The notes under the pieces are model-generated. The model saw nothing but the letters and a program-made list of their open reading frames with translations. It was not told the DNA's origin and searched no databases. The position numbers and the translations under genes were made by a program. 48,820 nucleotides of DNA from Streptomyces geranii (GTDB lineage Bacteria; Actinomycetota; Actinomycetes; Streptomycetales; Streptomycetaceae): the NCBI RefSeq assembly GCF_002954775.1, contig NZ_PJME01000062.1, forward strand, positions 1 through 48,820, in the 5' to 3' direction. Below, piece after piece: positions 7,903 to 15,722 of the stretch (positions are counted from its first letter, which is position 1; every line of letters starts with the position of its first letter).

Positions 7903-10900
7903 ATGACCAGTAGGCCTACCGGACCGGCTGCCGGACCGGGCAAGATCGTCACGTTCTACTCGTACAAGGGCGGCACCGGACGCACCATGGCGCTGGCCAA
8001 CGTCGGCTGGATCCTCGCCGCCGCCGGCCACCGCGTCCTGCTGGTCGACTGGGACCTGGAGGCGCCCGGCCTGCACCGCTATCTGCACCCGCTGCTGGTC
8101 GACCCCGAGCTGCGCTCCTCCAACGGTCTGATCAACATGGTGCAGTCGTACGTGCGTACGGTGCTGAGTCCGCAGGAGCCGGCCGTCCGCGCCACGCCCC
8201 CCGGCGGCGTCCCGCAGCAGCCCCGCCCGGACGGCACCGCCGCCGCCTCGGCGACCGCCACCGCCGACGACTGGCTGCGCGCCTCCGCCGACCTGGGCCC
8301 GTACACCATCGGGCTGCTCCTCGAACTGCCCTCCGGCGGGCGGCTCGACTTCGTGCCCGCCGGACGGCAGTCGGCCGCCTACTCCGCCGCCGTCACCAGC
8401 TTCAACTGGCACACCTTCTACGACCAGCGCGGCGGCGGCCACTTCCTCCAGGCGCTGCGCGAGGAGATGATCTCCTCCTACGACTACGTCCTGATCGACA
8501 GCCGGACCGGCGTCAGCGACACCTCGGGGATCTGTACGATCCTGCTGCCCGACATCCTCGTCGACTGCTTCACCATGAGCGTCCAGAGCATCCGCGGCGG
8601 GGTCGACGCGGCAGCCGCCGTACAGCGCTCCGCGCCCCGCCCCATCAAGGTGCTGCCCGTCCCCATGCGGGTCGAGGAGGCCGAGACCGAACGCCTCGAA
8701 GCCGGACGGGACTTCAGCCGCACCGAGTTCGGGCCCTTCCTGTCCTGGCTCGGCGAGGAGGAGCACGCCCGCTACTGGGGCGAGATCGAGATCCCGTACA
8801 AGGCGTTCTACGCCTACGAGGAGATCCCCGCCACCATCGCCGACCGGCCCCGCCAGGAACGCTCGCTGCTCACCGCCTTCGAACGCCTCACCGAGTGGAT
8901 CTCGGACGGGCAGGTGCGCCGGCTCGCCCCGCTGCCTCCCGAGCGCCGCGCCGAGCTGCGCACCGCCTACCTCCGCGTCCCGCGCACCCTGCCCACGCAG
9001 ATCTACGTCAGCTACGCGCCCCTCGGCCGCATGTGGGCCGAGTGGGCCGCCGAGGCCCTGGAGTCGGTCGGCTACCAGGTCTCCCTGCACAGCACCGTCG
9101 GCCCGGTCGGCGGCACGCTGCCCGAGGTGGCCGGCACGCTGAGCGGCCAGGGCCGGGTACTGGCCCTGCTGTCCCCGGAGTACGCGGCGCAGCAACGGGC
9201 CGCCGCGGTCCGCTTCCAGCTCGCCGGGCACGAGACCACCGGCGGCCCCGGCCTGGTCGCCGTCCGCCTCCAGGACCTCGACCCGGCCGCCGCCGAGCCC
9301 TACCTCGACAGCACCGCCGCCGACCTCGGCCGCTCCGGCCCCGCCGAGGCCTTCGACCAGCTCGTCGCCGCCCTCGGCCTGCCCCCGGGCCGCCGCCCCG
9401 CCGACGGCACCACCCCGGCCCCCGGCGCCCCGCTGGCCGGCTTCCCCGGCTCGATACCGGGCGCCCAGCGCCTGCCCTCCCGCAACCTCACCTTCACCGG
9501 CCGCGGCCCCCTCCTGGAGCGGCTGCGCGACCACTTCACCGCCGGACCGGCCGCCGCCGTGCCCAGCCAGGTGCTGTACGGCCTCGGCGGCATGGGCAAG
9601 ACCCAGACCGCCCTGGAGTACGCCCACCGCTACAAGTCCGCCTACGACGTGGTCTGGTGGATGAACGCCGCCCAGCCCGGCTACATCCGCTCCGCCCTCG
9701 CCGACCTCGCCCCCTACCTCGACCTGGAGGCCGGCGAGGACGTGCGCGGCACCGCCGAGGCCGTGCTGCGCGCGCTCGGGCAGGGACGGCCGTACAAGCG
9801 CTGGCTGCTGGTGTACGACAACGCGGGCAGCCCCACCGAGCTGGAGGGCCTGCTGCCCGAGGGGCCGCCCGGCGGGCATGTGCTCGTCACCTCCCGCGAC
9901 CGGGCCTGGGTCAACAGCGTGGGGCGGGCCGAGGTGGAGGTGTTCACCCGGGCGGAGAGCGTCGAACTCCTCAACAGGTTCAGCCCGTTGCTCGCCACCG
10001 AGGACGCCGAACAGGTCGCGCACGAACTCGGCGACCTGCCGCTCGCGGTCGGCCAGGCGGCGGTCTGGCTCAGCCAGAGCAGCATGCCCGTCGACATGTA
10101 CCTCGCCCGGCTGCGCGACCGGCCCACCGACATCCTCGACGACACCTCGCTGCCGCCCCGCGAGTACCCCACCTCCGCCGCCATGACCTGGAAACTGGCG
10201 GTGGCCGAGCTGCGCGAGCGCAACCCCGCGGCCGTCGAGATGCTGGAGATCTGCTCCTTCTTCGGCCCCGACCCGATCCCCATGCGGCTGCTCTACAGCC
10301 GGGCCGTCACCCGCGCCCTCACCCTCGCCGACGACGAACCCCGCGACGACATGGCCGTCGCCAAACTCCTGCGCGCCCTCAGCCGGTTCGGGCTGGCCCG
10401 CAGCGACCAGGGCAGCGAGACCCTCACCGTGCACCGGCTGGTCCAGGCGGTCATCCGGGACGACATCGGCGCCGCGCGCTGGAGCGGACTGCGCGGGGTC
10501 GTCCACGCGGCGCTCGCCGACGCCAACCCCGGCAACCCGGAGTCCACCGCCGACTGGGACGAGTACGACGAACTCCTCCCGCACCTGGAACCGTGCCGCG
10601 CACCGGCCAACCCCAGCCCCGACGTCCGCAGACTGATCACCGACTCGGTGCGCTACCTGTGGCGGCGCAGCAACTACGGCCCCGCCCACGGCCTCGCCGT
10701 CCGCACCCTGGAGCACTGGGAGCGCCCCGGCTTCCCCGGCGGCGGCCCCGACGACCCGCACACCCTGATGCTCCGCACCCAGCTGGGCAACGTCCTGCGC
10801 TCGCAGGGCAAGTTGACCGAGGCGTACGAACTCGACTCCGACGTGCTGCGGAGGTTCACCGAGTCCAAGGGACCCGAGTACCCCGCCACCCTCGCCGCGG

Positions 10901-11955
10901 CCGGGAACGTCGCCGCCGACCTGCGCAACCTCGGCCGCTACCGCGAGGCCCGCGAACTCGACCGGCAGACCTGCGAGGTGGCGCTGCGCGAGTTCGGCGA
11001 GGACCACCAGCGGACCCTGATGTACCTCAACAACCTTGGGATGTCGGAGTACTTGGCGGGCGACCGCCGGGCCGCCCTCGACCTGCACCGCGCCGCCTAC
11101 GAACGGCAGCGGCAGAACCAGGGCAGCATGAAGCCGCGCACCCTGAACCTCGCCAACAACTACGCCCGCGACCTGCGCGAGGCGGGCGAACTGGCCGAGG
11201 CACTACGCCTGTTGGAGACGACCACCCGCCTCTACCAGCAGGTGCTCGGCGACGGCCACAGCGACACCCTGCGGGCCCGCAAGAACCTGGCCGTCGCCCT
11301 GCGCCGGGACGGCCGCTACGGCGAGGCCCACGACATCGACCAGGACATCTACAACCGCCTCCTCCTGGTGCACGGCCCCGACCACTACGACACCCTCGCC
11401 GCCGCCTGCAACCTGGCCAGCGACTTCGCCGCGCTCGGCGAGACCGCGCAGGCGCTGGAGCTGGCCGAGCGGGCGCTGGGCCGCTACAAGGACTACCTCG
11501 GGGAGGAGCACCCGGTCACCCTGGTCTGCGCCAACAACATGGCGGTGTACCTCAGGCTGCTCGGCCGGGTGGAGGAGGCGCTCGCCTTCTCGGGCCGCAC
11601 CACGGAGCAACTGCGCGCCGTGCTCGGGGAGTCACACCTGTACACGTACAGCTGCATGCTCAACCACGCCAACGACCTGGTGACGGCCGGCCGCACCGGC
11701 GAGGCCGTCGCCCTGGAGACCGCCGTACGGGACGGCCTGCTGCCCGTCCTCGGGCCCGACCACTACGACGTCATCGGCTGTACGTCCAACCTGTCGCTCA
11801 CCCTGCGCGCCCTGGCCCGCACGACGGAGGCGGACGACCTGCGCGACGACGCCCTGGAACGGGCCAGGCGCACACTGGGCCCGGAGCATCCGACGACCAG
11901 GGCGATCGCGGCCGGGGTGCGCCTGGACTCGGACATCGAGCCGCCGACGACCTGA
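7903..11955 (+). CDS. fxsT: FxsT: MinD-like / TIR-like / NB-ARC / TPR protein of the FxSxx-COOH system
   Basis: A 1350-residue protein with four parts. (1) A MinD/ParA-type ATPase with the deviant Walker A motif KGGTGRT (residues 22-28) and VDWDLEAPGLHR, to about residue 330. (2) A TIR-like domain from about residue 367 (IYVSYAPLGRMWAEWAAEAL), which lacks the WCxxE-type segment with the catalytic Glu. (3) A STAND-class NB-ARC domain from about residue 525, with Walker A GLGGMGKT (560-567), Walker B WLLVYDNAG and sensor VLVTSRDRAW. (4) From about residue 920 to the end, tetratricopeptide repeats, many with an N..A..LR..G...EA pattern. Such proteins act as ligand-triggered switches. Its start follows AAGGA closely after the fxsC stop. 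FxsT is fixed to this RiPP class in actinobacteria; its ligand and output are unknown. Confidence 0.88.
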   Translation: MTSRPTGPAAGPGKIVTFYSYKGGTGRTMALANVGWILAAAGHRVLLVDWDLEAPGLHRYLHPLLVDPELRSSNGLINMVQSYVRTVLSPQEPAVRATPPGGVPQQPRPDGTAAASATATADDWLRASADLGPYTIGLLLELPSGGRLDFVPAGRQSAAYSAAVTSFNWHTFYDQRGGGHFLQALREEMISSYDYVLIDSRTGVSDTSGICTILLPDILVDCFTMSVQSIRGGVDAAAAVQRSAPRPIKVLPVPMRVEEAETERLEAGRDFSRTEFGPFLSWLGEEEHARYWGEIEIPYKAFYAYEEIPATIADRPRQERSLLTAFERLTEWISDGQVRRLAPLPPERRAELRTAYLRVPRTLPTQIYVSYAPLGRMWAEWAAEALESVGYQVSLHSTVGPVGGTLPEVAGTLSGQGRVLALLSPEYAAQQRAAAVRFQLAGHETTGGPGLVAVRLQDLDPAAAEPYLDSTAADLGRSGPAEAFDQLVAALGLPPGRRPADGTTPAPGAPLAGFPGSIPGAQRLPSRNLTFTGRGPLLERLRDHFTAGPAAAVPSQVLYGLGGMGKTQTALEYAHRYKSAYDVVWWMNAAQPGYIRSALADLAPYLDLEAGEDVRGTAEAVLRALGQGRPYKRWLLVYDNAGSPTELEGLLPEGPPGGHVLVTSRDRAWVNSVGRAEVEVFTRAESVELLNRFSPLLATEDAEQVAHELGDLPLAVGQAAVWLSQSSMPVDMYLARLRDRPTDILDDTSLPPREYPTSAAMTWKLAVAELRERNPAAVEMLEICSFFGPDPIPMRLLYSRAVTRALTLADDEPRDDMAVAKLLRALSRFGLARSDQGSETLTVHRLVQAVIRDDIGAARWSGLRGVVHAALADANPGNPESTADWDEYDELLPHLEPCRAPANPSPDVRRLITDSVRYLWRRSNYGPAHGLAVRTLEHWERPGFPGGGPDDPHTLMLRTQLGNVLRSQGKLTEAYELDSDVLRRFTESKGPEYPATLAAAGNVAADLRNLGRYREARELDRQTCEVALREFGEDHQRTLMYLNNLGMSEYLAGDRRAALDLHRAAYERQRQNQGSMKPRTLNLANNYARDLREAGELAEALRLLETTTRLYQQVLGDGHSDTLRARKNLAVALRRDGRYGEAHDIDQDIYNRLLLVHGPDHYDTLAAACNLASDFAALGETAQALELAERALGRYKDYLGEEHPVTLVCANNMAVYLRLLGRVEEALAFSGRTTEQLRAVLGESHLYTYSCMLNHANDLVTAGRTGEAVALETAVRDGLLPVLGPDHYDVIGCTSNLSLTLRALARTTEADDLRDDALERARRTLGPEHPTTRAIAAGVRLDSDIEPPTT

Positions 11956-11980
11956 GCGGGCGTCAAGGGACGCAACCCGG

Positions 11981-12009
11981 GCGGCAGTCGACAGCCTGTA
12001 GGCTGCCGC
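11981..12009. other. Stem-loop between fxsT and fxsB
   Basis: GCGGCAG (11981-11987) pairs with CTGCCGC (12003-12009). An alternative inner hairpin, CAGCC-TGTA-GGCTG, overlaps it. Two exclusive structures in a 91-base spacer could reduce expression of fxsB relative to fxsT; this is inferred from the sequence only. Confidence 0.4.
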
Positions 12010-12046
12010 AGATCCGCGACCACCCCTGATCCAGCGAGGCCGGACC

Positions 12047-13261
12047 ATGGTTCCCTTCCGGCAGTTCCTGCTGAAGATCCACAGCCGTTGCAATCTCGCG
12101 TGCGACTACTGCTACGTCTACGAGTCCGCCGACCAGAGCTGGCGCGACCGCCCCCGCACCATGGACCCGGAGACCGTACGCCGGACCGCCGACCTCATCG
12201 CCGGGCACGCCCGCGCGCACGGCCTCGCCGAGGTGCACGTCATCCTGCACGGCGGCGAACCGCTGCTGGTGGGCGCGGCCCGGCTGGAGGCCATGCTGCG
12301 GGTGCTGGTCGACGCCCTCGACGGGGTGGCGGCCCTGCGGCTCACCCTCCAGACGAACGGCCTGCGGCTGACGGAGGACCCCGCGCTGTTACCCGTCCTG
12401 GCCCGGTACGGCGTACGGATCGGCGTCAGCCTGGACGGCACCCCCGCCGCCCACGACCGCCACCGCCGCCGCCCGGACGGCAGAGGCAGCCACGCGGACG
12501 TGGCAAAGGCACTGCGCCTCCTCGCCGACGGCCCGTACCGCCCCCTGTACGCGGGCGTCCTGTGCGCGATCGACCTGACGGCGGACCCGGTGGAGACGTA
12601 CGAGGCCCTCCTGGAGTTCGCCCCGCCCCGCCTGGACCTCCTCCTCCCGCACGCCACCTGGCACACCCCACCCCCGGGCCTGCCGGACCGCCGAACCCCG
12701 CCCCGCGAAGCACCCGGAGCGGAACCGGAGAAGGAGCCGGTGCCGGTGCCGTACGCACGCTGGCTCTGCACGGTGTTCGACCACTGGTACGGAGCCCCGA
12801 CCCGGCGGACCGGCATCCGCCTCTTCGAGGAGATCGCCGTCCTGCTGCTCGGCGGCACGGCCAGCAGCGAGTCGGTCGGCCTCGCCCCGGTGGACCTGGT
12901 CGTGGTGGAGACGGACGGCACGATCGAACAGGCCGACTCCCTCAAGGTCACCTACCCCGGCGCCCCCGCCACCGGCCTGGACGTCTTCACCCACACCTTC
13001 GCGGACGCGGCCCGCCACGAGGCGTTCCGCGCCCGCCAGCGAGGCAGAGCGGGCCTGGCCCCACCGTGCACGACCTGCCCCCGCGCCACGATCTGCGGCG
13101 GCGGCCTGTACGCCCACCGCTACCACCCCGGCACCACCACCCCCTTCGCCGCCCCCTCCGTCTACTGCGCGGACCTGGCCACCCTCATCGACCACATCGC
13201 GACCCGCCTCAACGAGGACGTCCCCGAGCTTGTGGCGGCGGTGCGGACGGGGGCGGGATGA
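12047..13261 (+). CDS. fxsB: FxsB radical SAM/SPASM cyclophane-forming maturase
   Basis: A 404-residue radical S-adenosylmethionine enzyme. The radical SAM cluster motif is CNLACDYC (Cys15, Cys19, Cys22), followed by HGGEPLL and TLQTNGL, both typical of the family. The C-terminal SPASM domain, which binds auxiliary iron-sulfur clusters, shows CTTC (Cys341, Cys344) and CGGG (Cys350). Family members act on FxsA and link the Phe ring to the beta carbon of a residue two positions on, making a strained cyclophane. Many FxsB proteins are fused to a HExxH-derived domain (FxsBH form); this one is not, and a separate HExxH protein follows 114 bases downstream. ATG 12047 gives the usual N-terminus VPFRQFLLKIHSRCN. 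Confidence 0.93.
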   Translation: MVPFRQFLLKIHSRCNLACDYCYVYESADQSWRDRPRTMDPETVRRTADLIAGHARAHGLAEVHVILHGGEPLLVGAARLEAMLRVLVDALDGVAALRLTLQTNGLRLTEDPALLPVLARYGVRIGVSLDGTPAAHDRHRRRPDGRGSHADVAKALRLLADGPYRPLYAGVLCAIDLTADPVETYEALLEFAPPRLDLLLPHATWHTPPPGLPDRRTPPREAPGAEPEKEPVPVPYARWLCTVFDHWYGAPTRRTGIRLFEEIAVLLLGGTASSESVGLAPVDLVVVETDGTIEQADSLKVTYPGAPATGLDVFTHTFADAARHEAFRARQRGRAGLAPPCTTCPRATICGGGLYAHRYHPGTTTPFAAPSVYCADLATLIDHIATRLNEDVPELVAAVRTGAG

Positions 13262-13375
13262 GGGTGAGTTCGCTGGGGGGCCTGGGTGACTGCGGTGGGG
13301 CCGCCGTCCGTACGGCCGGTCCCGAGCTGGCGGTGCTGACCCGTGTTCGCCTCGAACCGCGAGGAGCAAGACCCC

Positions 13376-14428
13376 GTGTCCGACCCAGCCTCCCTCCCGC
13401 CGTCCGGTCCGACCCCTGACACCCCCTCCGCCATCGACCCCGGTCTGTTCGACGCCGTCGCCCGGGCCCGGGGCGGGGCCGGGGCCGTCGCCGTGCTGGG
13501 GCGTGGGCAGGTCGGCAAGCGCATGCTGCTGGCGGTGGCCGTGCGGCGGGGGCTGGCTGGCGGTGGGTTCGAGGGGGACTTCCTGCGGCTGTCCGAGCTG
13601 CGCCGCGAGGACCCGGAGCGCTGGCTGTCGACGATGCTCCACCCCTACCTCGACGAGGGGCTCGCCCGCGCGCTGGCCGAGGTCGCCCAGGGCGGGCGGC
13701 CCGATCTCGGCTGGTTCGGGGAGCTGGTCCGGGGCGGGCCCGCCGCGCTGTCCGGGCCGTTGGTGCTGTCCAGTCGGTGCGACGGCCTCGTGCTGCGCCT
13801 CCGGCTCGACGACCGCGGTCCCTTCCGTGCCGTTCACGGGCATCCGCCGGCCGGGGCGCAGACCCCCGACGAGGTCCAGCACTGGCAGCGGCTGCTCGAC
13901 GGGGCCTGGGAGGTTCTCGTACGGCGTCATCCCTGGCACGCCCGAGCCGTCGCCGCCTGTCTGACCACCCTCGTGCCGCTGCGCCCCGGCCCCGGCGGGA
14001 CCTCCGTGAGTTCCGCCGCCCGCCGGGCCTACGGCGCCGTCGCGCTCTCCCCGCCCGGCGACCCGGTGCTCCTCGCGCTCACCCTCGTCCACGAGTTCCT
14101 GCACGTCCAGCTCGGCGCCCTGCTCGACCTCGTCCCGCTGCACGGCCCGCCCACCCCGGCCCGCTACGACGCCCCCTGGCGCCCCGACCCCCGCCCCCTC
14201 GACGCCCTCCTCCAGGGCACCTACGCCCACCTCGGCGTCTGCGACTTCTGGCACACCGAACTGGCCGCCGCCGAGCCCGACCCCCGGGCCGAGCAGGAGC
14301 ACACCACCTGGTACGGCCACACCCGCACCGCCGTCGACACCCTCCTCCGCAGCGGCGAACTCCTGCCCCCCGGCCGCCGTTTCGCCGAGCGGATGCGCCA
14401 CGCCCTCCGGCAACCACGGCAACCATGA
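13376..14428 (+). CDS. HExxH-type (alpha-ketoglutarate) peptide beta-hydroxylase-like protein
   Basis: A 350-residue protein of the modification-associated HExxH family found beside radical SAM RiPP maturases. The motif HEFLH (His239, Glu240, His243) lies in LALTLVHEFLHVQLGALLDL and is intact, so metal binding is likely. Some members of this family are alpha-ketoglutarate-dependent peptide beta-hydroxylases; in FxsBH fusions the equivalent domain is described as inactivated. GTG 13376 is preferred over GTG 13343 because GAGGAG ends nine bases before it. It is the last gene of the fxs run. It may hydroxylate the FxsA core before or after cyclophane formation, or act only as a peptide-binding partner of FxsB. 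Confidence 0.85.
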   Translation: MSDPASLPPSGPTPDTPSAIDPGLFDAVARARGGAGAVAVLGRGQVGKRMLLAVAVRRGLAGGGFEGDFLRLSELRREDPERWLSTMLHPYLDEGLARALAEVAQGGRPDLGWFGELVRGGPAALSGPLVLSSRCDGLVLRLRLDDRGPFRAVHGHPPAGAQTPDEVQHWQRLLDGAWEVLVRRHPWHARAVAACLTTLVPLRPGPGGTSVSSAARRAYGAVALSPPGDPVLLALTLVHEFLHVQLGALLDLVPLHGPPTPARYDAPWRPDPRPLDALLQGTYAHLGVCDFWHTELAAAEPDPRAEQEHTTWYGHTRTAVDTLLRSGELLPPGRRFAERMRHALRQPRQP

Positions 14429-14491
14429 GCGCCCCGCGGCTGTCTGAACAGGCGGACCCGCGCGGTGCGCACGGGCCGGGAGGAGTTCGCG

Positions 14492-15043
14492 GTGACGTCG
14501 GTACGCGTACGCGTGTGGGCCCCCGGTGGCGCGGCCCTGGCCGTACTGGTGGCCATGGGCGCGTGGGTGCTGTGGCCGCCGGGCATCGACTCCCGCCTGT
14601 GGGGCGAGGTACGGCCGGTGATCGAGGCCCGCCTCGTGGCCGACTCCCGGGGCGACGGCTACGGCGAGACCGTCCCGGCGCTGAGGGCGCGCTGGTTCTG
14701 CCGGGCGGAGGCACTGGACCTCCGGACGGACCCCGACGGCGTCGTACGGGCCGGCGTCAACACCCTGTGCGTGGAGTACGGGGTCCGCGCGGGCGCCCTC
14801 CTGGAGTGCGGTGGCGCCGCCTACCCGCAGGTCGTGCGGCTGGCCCGGGAGGCGGACGGCCACTACCGCGTCGTGTCGCGTCAGGAGCCGCCGGACGGCG
14901 AGGGCTACTCGGCGTGGACGCGGGCCCACTTCAGCCACTTCGCCGAGTCCGCCGCCGGCGACCCCCTCTCCGCCACCCCCCTGGAGACCGCCGCCCGGGC
15001 CCACTTCGGCCTCCCCCCGGACGCCCCCGTCACGGACTGCTGA
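14492..15043 (+). CDS. Membrane-anchored extracytoplasmic protein of unknown function
   Basis: A 183-residue protein with one N-terminal membrane segment (residues about 10-28, APGGAALAVLVAMGAWVLW) and an outside domain. The domain contains four cysteines (in WFCRAE, NTLCVEYG, LLECGG and the C-terminal TDC), which could form two disulfides. I do not recognise a family. GTG 14492 is chosen over GTG 14465 because GGGAGGAG ends six bases before it. It follows the HExxH gene by 63 bases on the same strand, so it may be the last gene of the fxs transcript or an unrelated neighbour. Confidence 0.6.
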   Translation: MTSVRVRVWAPGGAALAVLVAMGAWVLWPPGIDSRLWGEVRPVIEARLVADSRGDGYGETVPALRARWFCRAEALDLRTDPDGVVRAGVNTLCVEYGVRAGALLECGGAAYPQVVRLAREADGHYRVVSRQEPPDGEGYSAWTRAHFSHFAESAAGDPLSATPLETAARAHFGLPPDAPVTDC

Positions 15044-15058
15044 CCGGCCCCGGCCCGG

Positions 15059-15292
15059 CTACCTCCCCAGCGGCAGGGTCAGGTTGTTGACCAGCGGCCC
15101 CTCGATGGTGACGCCCTCGGTGACCAGCGACTCCACCCCCGCGACCGGCAACGGCAGCGGCAGCGACAGCGCGGCCGGGGCCGCCGAGGAGTCGGGCGCG
15201 AGGACGACGACCAGCGCGGCTGCGGAGAGCAGCACGGCGGTCGTGGCCATGACGACGACGGAACGGGTGCGGGCGGGGGGTTTCGCAGGCAT
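15059..15292 (-). CDS. Small secreted peptide (77 aa) of unknown function
   Basis: A 77-residue peptide. MPAKPPARTRSVVV starts a basic N-region, followed by a hydrophobic core (MATTAVLLSAAALVVVLA) and a possible signal-peptidase site near APDSSAAPA-AL. The exported part would be about 40 residues, rich in Leu, Pro and Val (LSLPLPLPV, then EGPLVNNLTLPLGR). No cysteines. It converges on the gene ending at 15043. The start is uncertain: no good Shine-Dalgarno sequence precedes ATG 15292, and reading further upstream adds only a Pro-rich stretch. It may form a pair with the peptide gene at 15433-15561. Confidence 0.45.
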   Translation of the reverse strand: MPAKPPARTRSVVVMATTAVLLSAAALVVVLAPDSSAAPAALSLPLPLPVAGVESLVTEGVTIEGPLVNNLTLPLGR

Positions 15293-15432
15293 GGGGAGGT
15301 CAGGGGCCTTTCCGAGGGTGGTTGCCAAGGGGGAGGGTGAGGAGGGGGGAGGAGGGGGTTCGTACACGCGGGCCGGGCCCGGGGATGCCGGGCCCGGTCC
15401 GCGCACCGGCCGTGCTTCGCGCGTGGTCGGGA

Positions 15433-15561
15433 TCAGATCGGCGGTGTCTCGATGACCAGTCCGGCGATGTCGATGCCGATGGCCGCGGCCTGGGTGGTGA
15501 GGGCGCCCAGGAGCAGGGCGGTGGCGGCCAGCAGGGTGGCGACTCGACGGGCAGCACGCAT
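15433..15561 (-). CDS. Very small secreted peptide (42 aa)
   Basis: A 42-residue peptide beginning MRAARRVATLLAATALLLGA, a textbook Sec signal peptide. After the likely cleavage site TTQAAA, only IGIDIAGLVIETPPI (15 residues) would be released. The start has AGGAAG about nine bases upstream. The next gene upstream on this strand is the helicase-associated gene, whose stop is 162 bases away. The mature peptide is short enough to be a signalling peptide, but no receptor or exporter is seen nearby. It is below the usual length cut of gene finders and may be missing from annotations. Confidence 0.5.
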   Translation of the reverse strand: MRAARRVATLLAATALLLGALTTQAAAIGIDIAGLVIETPPI

Positions 15562-15722
15562 GGGACGGAACTTCCTTTCACTGCGCTTGACCAGGACGTT
15601 CCGTGGCTGCCCAGCGGTCCGCGCGGGGATGCCGGAAGGGCCCCAACCTCCCTCGTGCGTAGGAAGTTCCCGGCGTGGCGCGCATGGATCAGGGACGCCA
15701 CCCGTACGAGTGAGCGGCGCCG

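Noticed and set aside
6649..11088. A 1479-codon open frame on the minus strand across fxsC and fxsT
   Set aside because: It lies opposite two genes with clear motifs; long antisense frames are expected in very GC-rich coding DNA, and its translation is Val/Gly/Arg/His-biased with no domain.
13259..13378. A frameshift or single stop splitting a fused FxsBH
   Set aside because: More than one stop lies in frame between the two genes, and the second has its own GTG with GAGGAG at good distance, so two separate genes fit better.
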